Below, in pieces: positions 17,736 through 24,903 of a stretch of DNA of 64,000 bases (positions within the stretch are counted from its first letter, which is position 1; every line of letters begins with the position of its first letter). Origin of the DNA: Gynurincola endophyticus (GTDB lineage: Bacteria > Bacteroidota > Bacteroidia > Chitinophagales > Chitinophagaceae); contig NZ_RCWL01000003.1 in NCBI RefSeq assembly GCF_003991195.1, positions 124,001 through 188,000 on the forward strand, written 5' to 3'. The position numbers and the translations under genes were made by a program. The notes under the pieces were generated by a model. That model worked only from the letters and a program-made list of their open reading frames with translations, did not search any database and was not told the DNA's origin.

Positions 17736-18539
17736 ATGTTTAGTATAATTTTTATCATAATATTTGTGCTGGCCGGTTTAAGAATAGCCAGTCATTATCC
17801 TACAAAAGTTCAGTTGTCGTACGATGAGGCGGCTATTACAAAAGGGCAATTGTATCGTCTTTTTACAGCGATCTTCGATAATCAGAACTGGATAGGTGTT
17901 CTATTCTCAGCGTTAAACGTATTCTTTATACTTGCCGGAACCGAAGCTGTATATGGACCTCTATTCGCAGCCATTATCACAGTGGTATTATCGGTAGCCC
18001 CTTATTATGCTATTTACAGACTACGGTCTTCTACTGAATTTATCTGGGGAAGTTTGCCTTTAATTTTCGGATTATTTATACTCAATACTGCAATTAATCC
18101 ATTTGGGGAAATTCGTTTTTTCTTTATTCTGCCATTGAACTTTGTTATTTTATCGGCACTGGTAATCGGCCTCATTATCTACAATCAGATAAAAAGAAAA
18201 GTACCGGTTTCAGGTGTAGGATTTGCAGTTTCCGGTATCGCTGCCATTCTGCTGGCCACCATATTTTCAACAGCAACCGTTACTCACAACTGGATGGTTG
18301 CAACAGGTTTATTGCTTGCATTGTGTGCTATTATTTATCTGGATAAAAATTCATTAGCACTCAGACCTAAAAAAGCTAAAGTGATTAAAATGAATATCGA
18401 TCAGCAGTATAATGTTCATAAAATCAGTGATCAGGAGCGCCTGAACAGCATTCTTGATAAAATAAAACAAAAAGGGGTGGATGCATTGAATAAAGATGAG
18501 AAAAGATTTCTCGACGAATACTCAAAAAAACAACAATAA
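17736..18539 (+). CDS. Rhomboid-like membrane protein lacking the catalytic residues
   Basis: A 267-aa protein with about six membrane helices and a soluble tail of about 55 residues. The N-terminal part aligns by eye with rhomboid proteases (KGQLYRLFTAIFDNQNWIGVLF), but the usual His of that segment is replaced, no GxSG serine motif exists (WGSLPLIFG is the nearest), and the late catalytic His is not evident. The tail (ISDQERLNSILDKIKQKG, then LNKDEKRFLDEYS) matches the short C-terminal domain (DUF6576-like) found on many Bacteroidota rhomboids. I infer an inactive rhomboid homologue. Its stop TAA overlaps the next ATG by one base, implying translational coupling with NAMPT. Confidence 0.7.
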   Translation: MFSIIFIIIFVLAGLRIASHYPTKVQLSYDEAAITKGQLYRLFTAIFDNQNWIGVLFSALNVFFILAGTEAVYGPLFAAIITVVLSVAPYYAIYRLRSSTEFIWGSLPLIFGLFILNTAINPFGEIRFFFILPLNFVILSALVIGLIIYNQIKRKVPVSGVGFAVSGIAAILLATIFSTATVTHNWMVATGLLLALCAIIYLDKNSLALRPKKAKVIKMNIDQQYNVHKISDQERLNSILDKIKQKGVDALNKDEKRFLDEYSKKQQ

Positions 18540-19951
18540 TGACGTCTGATAATATTATTCTATTGGCCGATGGATATAAATATGCACATCACAAGCTTTA
18601 TTATCCGGGTACCAATAAAATCTATTCGTATCTCGAATCGAGGGGAGGAGTATTTCCCGCTACTGTTTTTTTCGGACTTCAATATTATCTCAAAAAATAT
18701 TTAAGCGGGCAGGTTATTACTGAAGATAAAATCAATGCTGCTGAAAAAGTGCTAACAGAAGTATTTCAACGGCAAGATGTATTTGACCGCACAATATTTG
18801 AGTATATCCTTCATCAACACGGGGGCAGGTTACCGGTAAAGATCAACGCAGTACCCGAGGGTTCAGTGGTAGAAAACAGCAATGTTTTAATGACGATTGA
18901 AAATACAGATCCTCAATGTTACTGGCTCACCAATTTCTTAGAAACCTTGCTGGTGCAGATCTGGTATCCCATTACCGTAGCCACTTTATCGCATCATATC
19001 AGGCTTATAGTAGAGGAATATTATCAGGAAACAGCCTCTGCCGGAAGTTTTACCGGAATACCTTATGTTTTAAATGATTTCGGATTCAGAGGTGTCAGTT
19101 CGGTAGAAAGTGCCGGACTCGGCGACATGTCGCATTTGCTCAATTTTGTTGGCAGCGATACCATTGTAGGGTCGGTTTTTGCGCAACAATATTATCAGGC
19201 TGCATCTATCATTGGCAAGTCTATTCCCGCAACGGAACACTCTATCTGCACCTTATTGGGCGAGGAGGGTGAACTCGCCGTCTTTGAACATGTGTTACGC
19301 ACGTATCCAACAGGTACCGTTGCATGTGTATCTGATTCATTTGATATCTTCAGGGCTTGTGCCGACTATTGGGGCACCGCGCTAAAAGAGTTGATTTTGA
19401 GCAGAGAAGGAACACTGGTGATTCGTCCCGACTCGGGCGACCCAACATTTACCCTGCTGAGGGTATTTGATATATTATTTGAAAAGTTCGGATTTACTTT
19501 TAATGAGAAAGGATATAAAGTACTGCCCAAACAGATTCGGGTAATACAGGGCGACGGCGTGAATCTTGATAGCATCCGCCAGATATATGCCTGCCTGAAA
19601 CTAAACGGTATCTCTGCCGAAAACCTGGTACTTGGAATGGGCGGGGCGCTACTGCAAAAGCCCGACCGGGATGTAAACCAGTTTGCACTCAAATGTTCCT
19701 ATGCAGAGATCAATGGAGCACCGATTGATGTACAAAAAAATCCGCTGGAATTAAATAAATACGGTGTATTACAACGTTCCTTTAAGAAGTCGAAAAAAGG
19801 CCAGCTGAAGCTGGTAAAAGAAGAGGGGGCGTATAAAACTTATCGGATAGAAGAAAACGATGCAAAGGATCTGATGGTTCCTGTTTTTGAAAACGGTACA
19901 ATATTAAAGGAATATACGTTTGAAGAAATTATAAGCAGAATATATCAATAA
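18539..19951 (+). CDS. Nicotinamide phosphoribosyltransferase (NAMPT type)
   Basis: A 470-aa NAMPT-type enzyme that joins nicotinamide and PRPP to give NMN for NAD salvage. The N-terminus (ADGYKYAHHKLYYPGT) and the phosphoribosyltransferase core match the family: FGFRGVSS with R184, the catalytic His H234 in PATEHS, DSFD, RPDSGDP and IQGDGVN. The length is close to animal and bacterial NAMPT. It is coupled to the pseudo-rhomboid gene by a TAATG overlap. A terminator follows at once. NadV would be the bacterial name, but I leave the symbol blank. Confidence 0.92.
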   Translation: MTSDNIILLADGYKYAHHKLYYPGTNKIYSYLESRGGVFPATVFFGLQYYLKKYLSGQVITEDKINAAEKVLTEVFQRQDVFDRTIFEYILHQHGGRLPVKINAVPEGSVVENSNVLMTIENTDPQCYWLTNFLETLLVQIWYPITVATLSHHIRLIVEEYYQETASAGSFTGIPYVLNDFGFRGVSSVESAGLGDMSHLLNFVGSDTIVGSVFAQQYYQAASIIGKSIPATEHSICTLLGEEGELAVFEHVLRTYPTGTVACVSDSFDIFRACADYWGTALKELILSREGTLVIRPDSGDPTFTLLRVFDILFEKFGFTFNEKGYKVLPKQIRVIQGDGVNLDSIRQIYACLKLNGISAENLVLGMGGALLQKPDRDVNQFALKCSYAEINGAPIDVQKNPLELNKYGVLQRSFKKSKKGQLKLVKEEGAYKTYRIEENDAKDLMVPVFENGTILKEYTFEEIISRIYQ

Positions 19952-19956
19952 TTAAA

Positions 19957-19983
19957 AAGAGACTGTAGTGGATACAGTCTCTT
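19957..19983. terminator. Hairpin between convergent genes
   Basis: AAGAGACTGTA and TACAGTCTCTT form an 11-bp stem with a 5-nt loop between NAMPT and the convergent secreted-protein gene. The T-tract is short on both sides, so termination may be partial. Confidence 0.75.
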
Positions 19984-19992
19984 GAATATAAT

Positions 19993-20412
19993 TTAGAAAT
20001 TTCCTCCAGGACCACCAGGGCCGCCGGGACGTCCGCCACCAGGGCGTTGGTTAAGACTCGGAGCTACCTTTTTCTCCCATTGCTTCCACTCATCAGCTGT
20101 AAGAACTGCTTTTAAGCGGTTATCTCTTTCACCTGAAAGCTTTTCATTATTAGCACGCATCGTTTCAAAATCAGGACGCTGGCCGCTGTTACGGATTGCT
20201 TCCATCTGAGTTTGTTGCGTCTGGTAGAACTCGGTAAAGATTGCTTTTACGCTATCGGTCTTCACTGCATCTAGTTTCAACGACTTAGCTTCTTTGATAA
20301 CATTGTCAACTCGTTGTTCTACTGTCATTCGCTGGCCACCGCCCGGTTGAGCCATCAAAACTGACATACTGGTGAATACTGTAGCTACCAAAATGAAGGC
20401 AAACTTTTTCAT
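19993..20412 (-). CDS. Small secreted Spy/DUF4890-like helical protein with a Gly/Pro tail
   Basis: A 139-aa protein with a signal peptide at residues 1-21 (MKKFAFILVATVFTSMSVLMA). The mature part is a charged, mostly helical segment (residues about 28-118) and a low-complexity Gly/Pro/Arg tail (RPGGGRPGGPGGPGG). The helical part with a WKQWEKK segment resembles small periplasmic proteins often annotated as DUF4890 or Spy/CpxP-like in Bacteroidota. A chaperone or stress role would be inference only. It is transcribed alone, convergent with NAMPT. Confidence 0.7.
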   Translation of the reverse strand: MKKFAFILVATVFTSMSVLMAQPGGGQRMTVEQRVDNVIKEAKSLKLDAVKTDSVKAIFTEFYQTQQTQMEAIRNSGQRPDFETMRANNEKLSGERDNRLKAVLTADEWKQWEKKVAPSLNQRPGGGRPGGPGGPGGNF

Positions 20413-20609
20413 ATTCTTTTGTTTTTAGGATGTTTATTATTAATTGGACGGTTTTTCTGCACAAATCTTGCGATTTAAAGCAAAAAATGATGAAATTGGT
20501 CAGAATTGTAGTTTAAAAAAGTATAAATGCGTTAATTTGCTTACACATAAAGTGGGTTTGTAAAAAATTGGTTTATCTTGCAGACCCTTTAAAATACATC
20601 GATTTAGGT

Positions 20610-21254
20610 ATGGAATATGGAAAAATCATAGCGGTAACCGGGTTACCAGGTTTATTTGAGTTAGTTAGCTCAAAAAGTAATGGTGCGATTGTTCGTTCTT
20701 TAGAAGACAATACCACAAAATTTGTGGCCAGTCGCGTGCACAACTTCTCTCACTTAGAAAGCATCGAAGTATATACTGTTCGTGAGAACGTTAATCTCAT
20801 TGAAGTATTCATCGGTATGAAAAACAGTAGTGAAGCTGTTCCTGACGGAAAAGATGCTGCCGCATTGAAAGCCTATTTCGAGAAAGTTGTTCCTGAATTA
20901 GATTTTGAGCGTGTATATGCCAGCGATTTAAAGAAAATGGTAAAATGGTTCGCTATTATTGATAAAAACAATATCGAACTGAAAAGATATGAAGAGTCTT
21001 TAGCGGAAGAAACTGAAGCTCCGGCTCCTGTTGAAGAAGAAGCTCCGGCTCCGAAAAAAACCGCTAAAAAAGCGGCCGCTAAAGAACCGAAGGCAGAAGC
21101 TGCTGAAGAAGAAACTCCGGCTCCAAAAAAAGCAGCTAAAAAAGCAGCTCCAAAAGCAAAAAAAGCGGATGCTGAAGGCGAAGAAGCCCCGGCTCCCAAA
21201 AAAGCAGCAAAAAAAGCAGCTGCTAAATCAACAAAAAAATCTGACGGAGAATAA
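20610..21254 (+). CDS. DUF5606 domain protein with a histone H1-like Lys/Ala/Pro tail
   Basis: A 214-aa protein. Residues 1-125 match the DUF5606 domain seen across Bacteroidota (start MEYGKIIAVTGLPGLFEL, then ALKAYFEKVVPE and SDLKKMVKWF). Residues about 140-214 are a low-complexity tail with three copies of a PAPKKxAKKAA unit separated by acidic spacers, much like the tail of bacterial H1-like proteins. That composition suggests DNA or RNA binding, but the domain's function is unknown. The frame opens at a TTG at 20568; the ATG at 20610 is chosen because it begins exactly at the conserved domain. A strong terminator follows. Confidence 0.8.
   Translation: MEYGKIIAVTGLPGLFELVSSKSNGAIVRSLEDNTTKFVASRVHNFSHLESIEVYTVRENVNLIEVFIGMKNSSEAVPDGKDAAALKAYFEKVVPELDFERVYASDLKKMVKWFAIIDKNNIELKRYEESLAEETEAPAPVEEEAPAPKKTAKKAAAKEPKAEAAEEETPAPKKAAKKAAPKAKKADAEGEEAPAPKKAAKKAAAKSTKKSDGE
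21036..21230 (+). repeat. Three imperfect repeats coding the PAPKKxAKKAA units
   Basis: The 3' end of the DUF5606 gene has three imperfect DNA repeats of about 45 bp separated by acidic-spacer codons. Each contains runs of six to seven A and blocks such as GCTCCGGCTCC, which makes slippage or copy-number change likely between strains. Confidence 0.7.
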
Positions 21255-21285
21255 TTACTCTGTTTGTTTCAAAATATTTATTTTA

Positions 21286-21317
21286 CAAAAGCTACAACCG
21301 ATCCGTTGTAGCTTTTG
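21286..21317 (+). terminator. Rho-independent terminator after the DUF5606 gene
   Basis: CAAAAGCTACAAC pairs with GTTGTAGCTTTTG over 13 bp with a 6-nt loop, followed by TTTTAAAT. It ends 11 bp before the M3 peptidase ATG, so that gene must have a promoter within or just after the hairpin, or depend on read-through. Confidence 0.85.
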
Positions 21318-21328
21318 TTTTAAATACT

Positions 21329-23053
21329 ATGACTATGAATTTATCAGCAGATATTAAAAAAATTGAAAGGAACTTTTTACCGGAAGTATTTAGCATCAAC
21401 AAATGGAGCGATTTACAACCCTTTTTCGATCAATTAGTTAATAGAGAAATCAACAATAGGGCAGAACTGGAACAATGGCTGAAAGACCTTAGTGAGCTGG
21501 AAGCTGTTGTAAGTGAAGATTACTGTTGGAGGCATATCAGAATGACCTGCGATACCGAAAACGAAGCCATTAAACAATCGTTTATAGATTTTGCTTCAAC
21601 GATTCAACCGGAAATTCAGGTGTACGCCGATCAGTTAAACAAAAAATTGCTGGCTGTTCCCTATCTGAGCGAATTAGATAAAGACCTTTACTTTACTTAT
21701 ATCAGAAGTATACAGAAAAGTATTGATTTATTTCGCGAAGAAAACATTCCCCTTACTACGAAGCTTAGCGTAAAGCAACAGGAGTACGGAGGAATTGTAG
21801 GCGCATTAACCGTAGAAGTAGATGGCCAGGAATATACTTTGCAACAAGCTGCCAAGTACCTGGAACATCCCGATCGTGCAAAAAGAGAATCGGTTTACAG
21901 ACAGATACAGGAAAAGAGATTGACTGTAAAAGACAAACTCGATGATTTATTCAACGAACTGATACAATTAAGACATCAGGTGGCGAAAAACGCAGGCTAT
22001 GAGAATTATGTTGATTATAAATTCAAGGAACTCGGGCGTTTCGATTATTCTGAAAGAGATTGTATTCAGTTTCATACAGCAGTAAAAACAGCTATCATGC
22101 CGTTGGTAGATAAGATCTATCAGCAAAAGAAAAAAGACCTGGGGTTGAACGAACTTCGTCCGTGGGACCTGGAAGCTTTACCGGCAAACGTAAAACCGTT
22201 AAAACCGTTTACATCAGGTGATGAGCTTTTGGCAAAAAGTATTAATTGTTTTGAAAAAGTGAATCCTTTTTTCGCCGACTGCCTGAAGAAAATGAAAGCA
22301 ATGAATCATTTTGATTTAGACAGCCGTAAAGGAAAAGCACCGGGTGGATATAATTGCCCGCTCGCAGAATCCGGAGCTCCGTTTATTTTCATGAACGCTG
22401 CCGGGCAGATGAGCGATGTTATAACAATGGTTCATGAGGGCGGGCACGCCGTGCATTCATTTCTCGCGCACCCATTACCGTTAACATCGTTTAAAGAGTA
22501 TCCGATGGAGATTGCTGAAGTAGCATCGATGAGTATGGAATTGTTCACCATGGATGAGTGGGATACATTTTTTGAAAACGCAGACGAATTAAAACGTGCA
22601 AAGTTTTATCAGTTTGAACGTGTCATCACGATTTTTCCGTGGATTGCAACAATTGATAAATTTCAGTTCTGGTTATATAAGAATCCGCAACATACGGCAG
22701 CAGAAAGAGAGGCCGCATGGGTTTCTATATTCAATGAATTTACTTCTAAAGAGTTAAACATAGACGGACTGGAATTATATAGAAAATATTTCTGGCAGAA
22801 ACAGTTACACCTATTCGAAGTTCCTTTCTATTACATAGAATACGGAATTGCACAACTGGGTGCAATCGGTTTATATGCTCAATATAAAGAGAATAAAGAA
22901 CGTGCTATTGAAAACTATATAAATGCACTAAAACTCGGCAACACAAAAACACTACCTGAATTATATCAGGCTGCAGGTTTAAAGTTCGACTTTAGTGAAC
23001 AACATATTGCAAAGTTGATGCAATTTGTGCAAAAAGAAATGGAAACGTTATGA
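21329..23053 (+). CDS. M3 family oligoendopeptidase (PepF/thimet type)
   Basis: A 574-aa zinc oligopeptidase of family M3. The zinc motif HEGGH is at residues 369-373 (MVHEGGHAVHSF), with the downstream Glu in MEIAEVASMSMELF. The size and all-helical character fit oligoendopeptidase F-like enzymes, which cut short peptides in the cytoplasm. There is no signal peptide. The start may be the ATG at 21329 or the second ATG at 21335 (MNLSADIKK). It is a single gene, with its own small terminator after it. Confidence 0.9.
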   Translation: MTMNLSADIKKIERNFLPEVFSINKWSDLQPFFDQLVNREINNRAELEQWLKDLSELEAVVSEDYCWRHIRMTCDTENEAIKQSFIDFASTIQPEIQVYADQLNKKLLAVPYLSELDKDLYFTYIRSIQKSIDLFREENIPLTTKLSVKQQEYGGIVGALTVEVDGQEYTLQQAAKYLEHPDRAKRESVYRQIQEKRLTVKDKLDDLFNELIQLRHQVAKNAGYENYVDYKFKELGRFDYSERDCIQFHTAVKTAIMPLVDKIYQQKKKDLGLNELRPWDLEALPANVKPLKPFTSGDELLAKSINCFEKVNPFFADCLKKMKAMNHFDLDSRKGKAPGGYNCPLAESGAPFIFMNAAGQMSDVITMVHEGGHAVHSFLAHPLPLTSFKEYPMEIAEVASMSMELFTMDEWDTFFENADELKRAKFYQFERVITIFPWIATIDKFQFWLYKNPQHTAAEREAAWVSIFNEFTSKELNIDGLELYRKYFWQKQLHLFEVPFYYIEYGIAQLGAIGLYAQYKENKERAIENYINALKLGNTKTLPELYQAAGLKFDFSEQHIAKLMQFVQKEMETL

Positions 23054-23071
23054 ATAAATTAAAATTTTAAA

Positions 23072-23095
23072 TACCCTTTTTAGGGTAGTTTTTAT
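23072..23095 (+). terminator. Small terminator after the M3 peptidase gene
   Basis: TACCCT and AGGGTA form a 6-bp stem with a T4 loop and are followed by GTTTTTATTT. It lies 18 bp after the peptidase stop. Confidence 0.65.
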
Positions 23096-23109
23096 TTCAT
23101 TTTTTTTAT

Positions 23110-23230
23110 TATCTTTGGTATACACATTTTTGATCTGTATAAAGCAATTGTATTGCTTTTATATATAAAGAAGCTACTAATCAGAGCCTTAACCAAAAGT
23201 CGCGATGTTTCTACATCGGGGCTTTTTTTA
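23110..23230 (+). ncRNA. Candidate small RNA of about 105 nt (promoter box, two hairpins, terminator)
   Basis: TATCTTTG at 23110-23117 is a perfect TANNTTTG box. Transcription would start near 23120-23124. The region then has a hairpin AAAGCAAT/ATTGCTTT with a 3-nt loop, a single-stranded stretch, and a second hairpin (arms CGATGT and ACATCG, extending to AAAAG/CTTTT with one mismatch) ending in seven T. It codes for no protein. The -33 element is not convincing. An alternative is that the second hairpin merely ends the convergent Fur-family gene, since the minus strand also gives four T there. No known RNA family was recognised. Confidence 0.4.
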
Positions 23231-23644
23231 TTTACAGTCTTTACATACTCCTTTCACTACCATTTGTTGTTCTTCCGCAACAAAACCAAATGGCAACCTA
23301 ACGGAAGGAATCAAAACATCTTCTAAACAAATCGTAATATTACAACCGCTACAGATAAAGTGAACGTGATTATCATGATGATGGCCTTCTCCGCAAGAAT
23401 CTTTACAGAGTGCATAACGGATAGCATTATCCGCTGTAGGAATGGTATGAATAATTCCTTTTTCAAGGAATGTTTGAAGTGTACGATATACGGTAACCCT
23501 GTCGAACTTTTCGCTGGTTCGTTTTTCGATGTCGCCGTGAGCCAATGCGCCGTTACTCGAAAAAAATATTTCCAGAATTTTTTTTCTGCTCCCCGTAATA
23601 CTCAGATTGTTTGATTTTAGCATATCATCAATCAGGTTATCCAT
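23228..23644 (-). CDS. Fur-family metal-responsive repressor (Fur/Zur type)
   Basis: A 138-aa Fur-family protein. The winged-helix DNA-reading part is DRVTVYRTL (residues 48-56). A His-rich loop (GEGHHHDNHVHF) and two CxxC pairs, C98/C101 and C134/C137, are the structural zinc and sensor ligands. Whether it senses zinc or iron cannot be decided from sequence, although the paired CxxC and the neighbouring MerC and SCO1 genes favour zinc or copper handling. It lies 11 nt after the SCO1 gene on the same strand. A perfect 17-bp palindrome at 24357-24373 in front of that operon is its most likely operator. Confidence 0.9.
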   Translation of the reverse strand: MDNLIDDMLKSNNLSITGSRKKILEIFFSSNGALAHGDIEKRTSEKFDRVTVYRTLQTFLEKGIIHTIPTADNAIRYALCKDSCGEGHHHDNHVHFICSGCNITICLEDVLIPSVRLPFGFVAEEQQMVVKGVCKDCK

Positions 23645-23655
23645 AACAACTACTT

Positions 23656-24303
23656 TTAATTACCAAAAATATTATTTACAAAGCGGGTTTGGTCAACCGG
23701 TTCTTCGATGAGCTTCTTAACATCCTGGTGAAGCTCTTTCAATTCTTCTTTCTTTAATCCGTCATACACTTTTCTTACACGGCCGGCTTTGTCAACCAGC
23801 GCAAAAAACTGTGTATGCATGAACTGCTCTTCAATACTTTTCAGATTATTTTTCGGATCATCCAGCAGATATGAGTTTCTGGCTGCATTGTAGAGGCTGT
23901 CTTTTCTTCCAGTAAGGAAAATCCACTTATCCGTATCCACTCCTAAAGAATCAGCATATACCTTCAAGCGGTCAACAGTGTCGGTTTCAGGATCACAGGT
24001 ATGTGATAAAATTCTGAATTGAGTACTGTCTTTATAGCTCGTGTATAAATCAAGCATATTTGTATTCATGATCGGACAGATTGATTTACAGGTAGTAAAA
24101 AAGAATTCACTCACATATACTTTTCCTTCCAGGTCTCTGTTCGAGATTCTTTTACCGTCCTGATTATAAAACTCAAACGGTTGAACATATGACAATACCG
24201 GCAGTTTAACTATTCCATATCCCGGAATCAATTTGGTCATTGCAAAATAGAATCCAATAGCTATCACAATAAAAAATCCGAAATACAAAAGCGCTTTTTT
24301 CAT
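23656..24303 (-). CDS. SCO1/SenC family copper-binding thioredoxin-fold protein
   Basis: A 215-aa membrane-anchored protein with one N-terminal helix (residues about 4-22) and a thioredoxin-like domain outside. The copper site is CxxxC at C72 and C76 (TTCKSICP) with the distal His H163 (FMHTQFF). SCO proteins deliver copper to, or reduce, the CuA centre of cytochrome c oxidase. The frame could begin at a GTG at 24309, but the ATG at 24303 (MKKALLYF) is the better start. It forms an operon with the Fur-family gene and is divergent from merC around a shared palindrome. Confidence 0.92.
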   Translation of the reverse strand: MKKALLYFGFFIVIAIGFYFAMTKLIPGYGIVKLPVLSYVQPFEFYNQDGKRISNRDLEGKVYVSEFFFTTCKSICPIMNTNMLDLYTSYKDSTQFRILSHTCDPETDTVDRLKVYADSLGVDTDKWIFLTGRKDSLYNAARNSYLLDDPKNNLKSIEEQFMHTQFFALVDKAGRVRKVYDGLKKEELKELHQDVKKLIEEPVDQTRFVNNIFGN

Positions 24304-24321
24304 AATCACCTATTTAAACCG

Positions 24322-24341
24322 CAAAATTACACTCAAAAATA
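24322..24341 (-). promoter_or_regulatory. Candidate -7 boxes for the SCO1-Fur operon
   Basis: On the minus strand TATTTTTG (24341-24334) and TAATTTTG (24329-24322) both match TANNTTTG. The first has a -33 TTG at 24362-24360 with an 18-nt spacer, inside the 17-bp palindrome. Confidence 0.55.
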
Positions 24342-24356
24342 CTATTTAACATAACT

Positions 24357-24373
24357 TTGCAACAGAGTTGCAA
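24357..24373. promoter_or_regulatory. Perfect 17-bp operator-like palindrome between SCO1-fur and merC
   Basis: TTGCAACAGAGTTGCAA is a perfect 7-3-7 inverted repeat. It supplies the -33 TTG of both divergent promoters: 24368-24370 for merC, 24362-24360 on the minus strand for SCO1. A bound dimer would block both. The operon includes a Fur-family gene, so autoregulation is the simplest model. This is inference; no consensus search was run. Confidence 0.7.
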
Positions 24374-24399
24374 ATATTTACTTTTTTTGTTTATTTTTG
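24368..24399 (+). promoter_or_regulatory. Promoter of merC, giving a nearly leaderless mRNA
   Basis: The -33 TTG (24368-24370) and -7 TATTTTTG (24392-24399) are 21 nt apart. The box ends 4 nt before the ATG at 24404, so transcription would start within a few bases of the start codon. Confidence 0.65.
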
Positions 24400-24403
24400 C
24401 GCA

Positions 24404-24796
24404 ATGAATTTTAAAGTAAACTGGGACGCGTTGGGTATAGCAACTTCGGTTGCTTGTGCGATACATTGTGCAGTTTTACCTCTTGTAGCCACAAGTCTAC
24501 CACTCTTTGGAATCAACATTTTAAACAATGAAATGTTTGAATATCTGATGATTTTATTGGCCCTGGTGGTGGGTATCTGGAGTTTGTGGCATGGGTTCAG
24601 AAAACATCACCATTCTTTATTTCCTATTTTGTTATTCATTGCAGGGTTTATTTTATTGATTTCCAAACAAATATGGCACGAAGTAAGTTATTTTCTCCTG
24701 ATTCCTGCCGTTATTCTGATCGTAACCGCTCACTGGGTCAATTACAGAAAATGCAGGGTACATAACCATGCCCATCACGACGACTGTAATCACTAA
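24404..24796 (+). CDS. MerC-domain small membrane protein, probable metal transporter
   Basis: A 130-aa protein with about four membrane helices and the MerC family cysteine pair C18/C22 (ACAIHC) in the first helix. The C-terminus carries a metal-binding-like tail (CRVHNHAHHDDCNH). MerC proteins were described as mercuric ion transporters, but chromosomal Bacteroidota members next to Fur-family genes probably carry other metals. The open frame can be read from a TTG at 24368, but that lies in the promoter and palindrome; the ATG at 24404 (MNFKVNWDALG) is the real start. No other mer genes are present. Confidence 0.85.
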   Translation: MNFKVNWDALGIATSVACAIHCAVLPLVATSLPLFGINILNNEMFEYLMILLALVVGIWSLWHGFRKHHHSLFPILLFIAGFILLISKQIWHEVSYFLLIPAVILIVTAHWVNYRKCRVHNHAHHDDCNH

Positions 24797-24872
24797 GCGG
24801 ATTCTCTAAAGATTTTTTTCGGTAACAAAAGTATTTTTTGCATTTCAGCCAACAATAGTCGTGACTCTTTGT

Positions 24873-24880
24873 TACTTTTG
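24873..24880 (+). promoter_or_regulatory. Candidate -7 box for the nfu gene
   Basis: TACTTTTG matches TANNTTTG and ends 23 nt before the ATG. No clear -33 partner was found. Confidence 0.4.
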
Positions 24881-24903
24881 TATATATTAAAATAAGTGGC
24901 ATC

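Noticed and set aside
20873-21199. Ala/Ser/Phe-rich minus-strand frame and a Lys/Leu-rich plus-strand frame inside the DUF5606 tail
   Set aside because: Both are shadow translations of the low-complexity Lys/Ala repeat and do not look like real proteins.
24404-24796. Mercury resistance (mer) island
   Set aside because: Only a MerC-domain protein is present. There is no merR, merA, merT or merP and no mobile-element sequence, and the Fur-family neighbour points to ordinary metal homeostasis.
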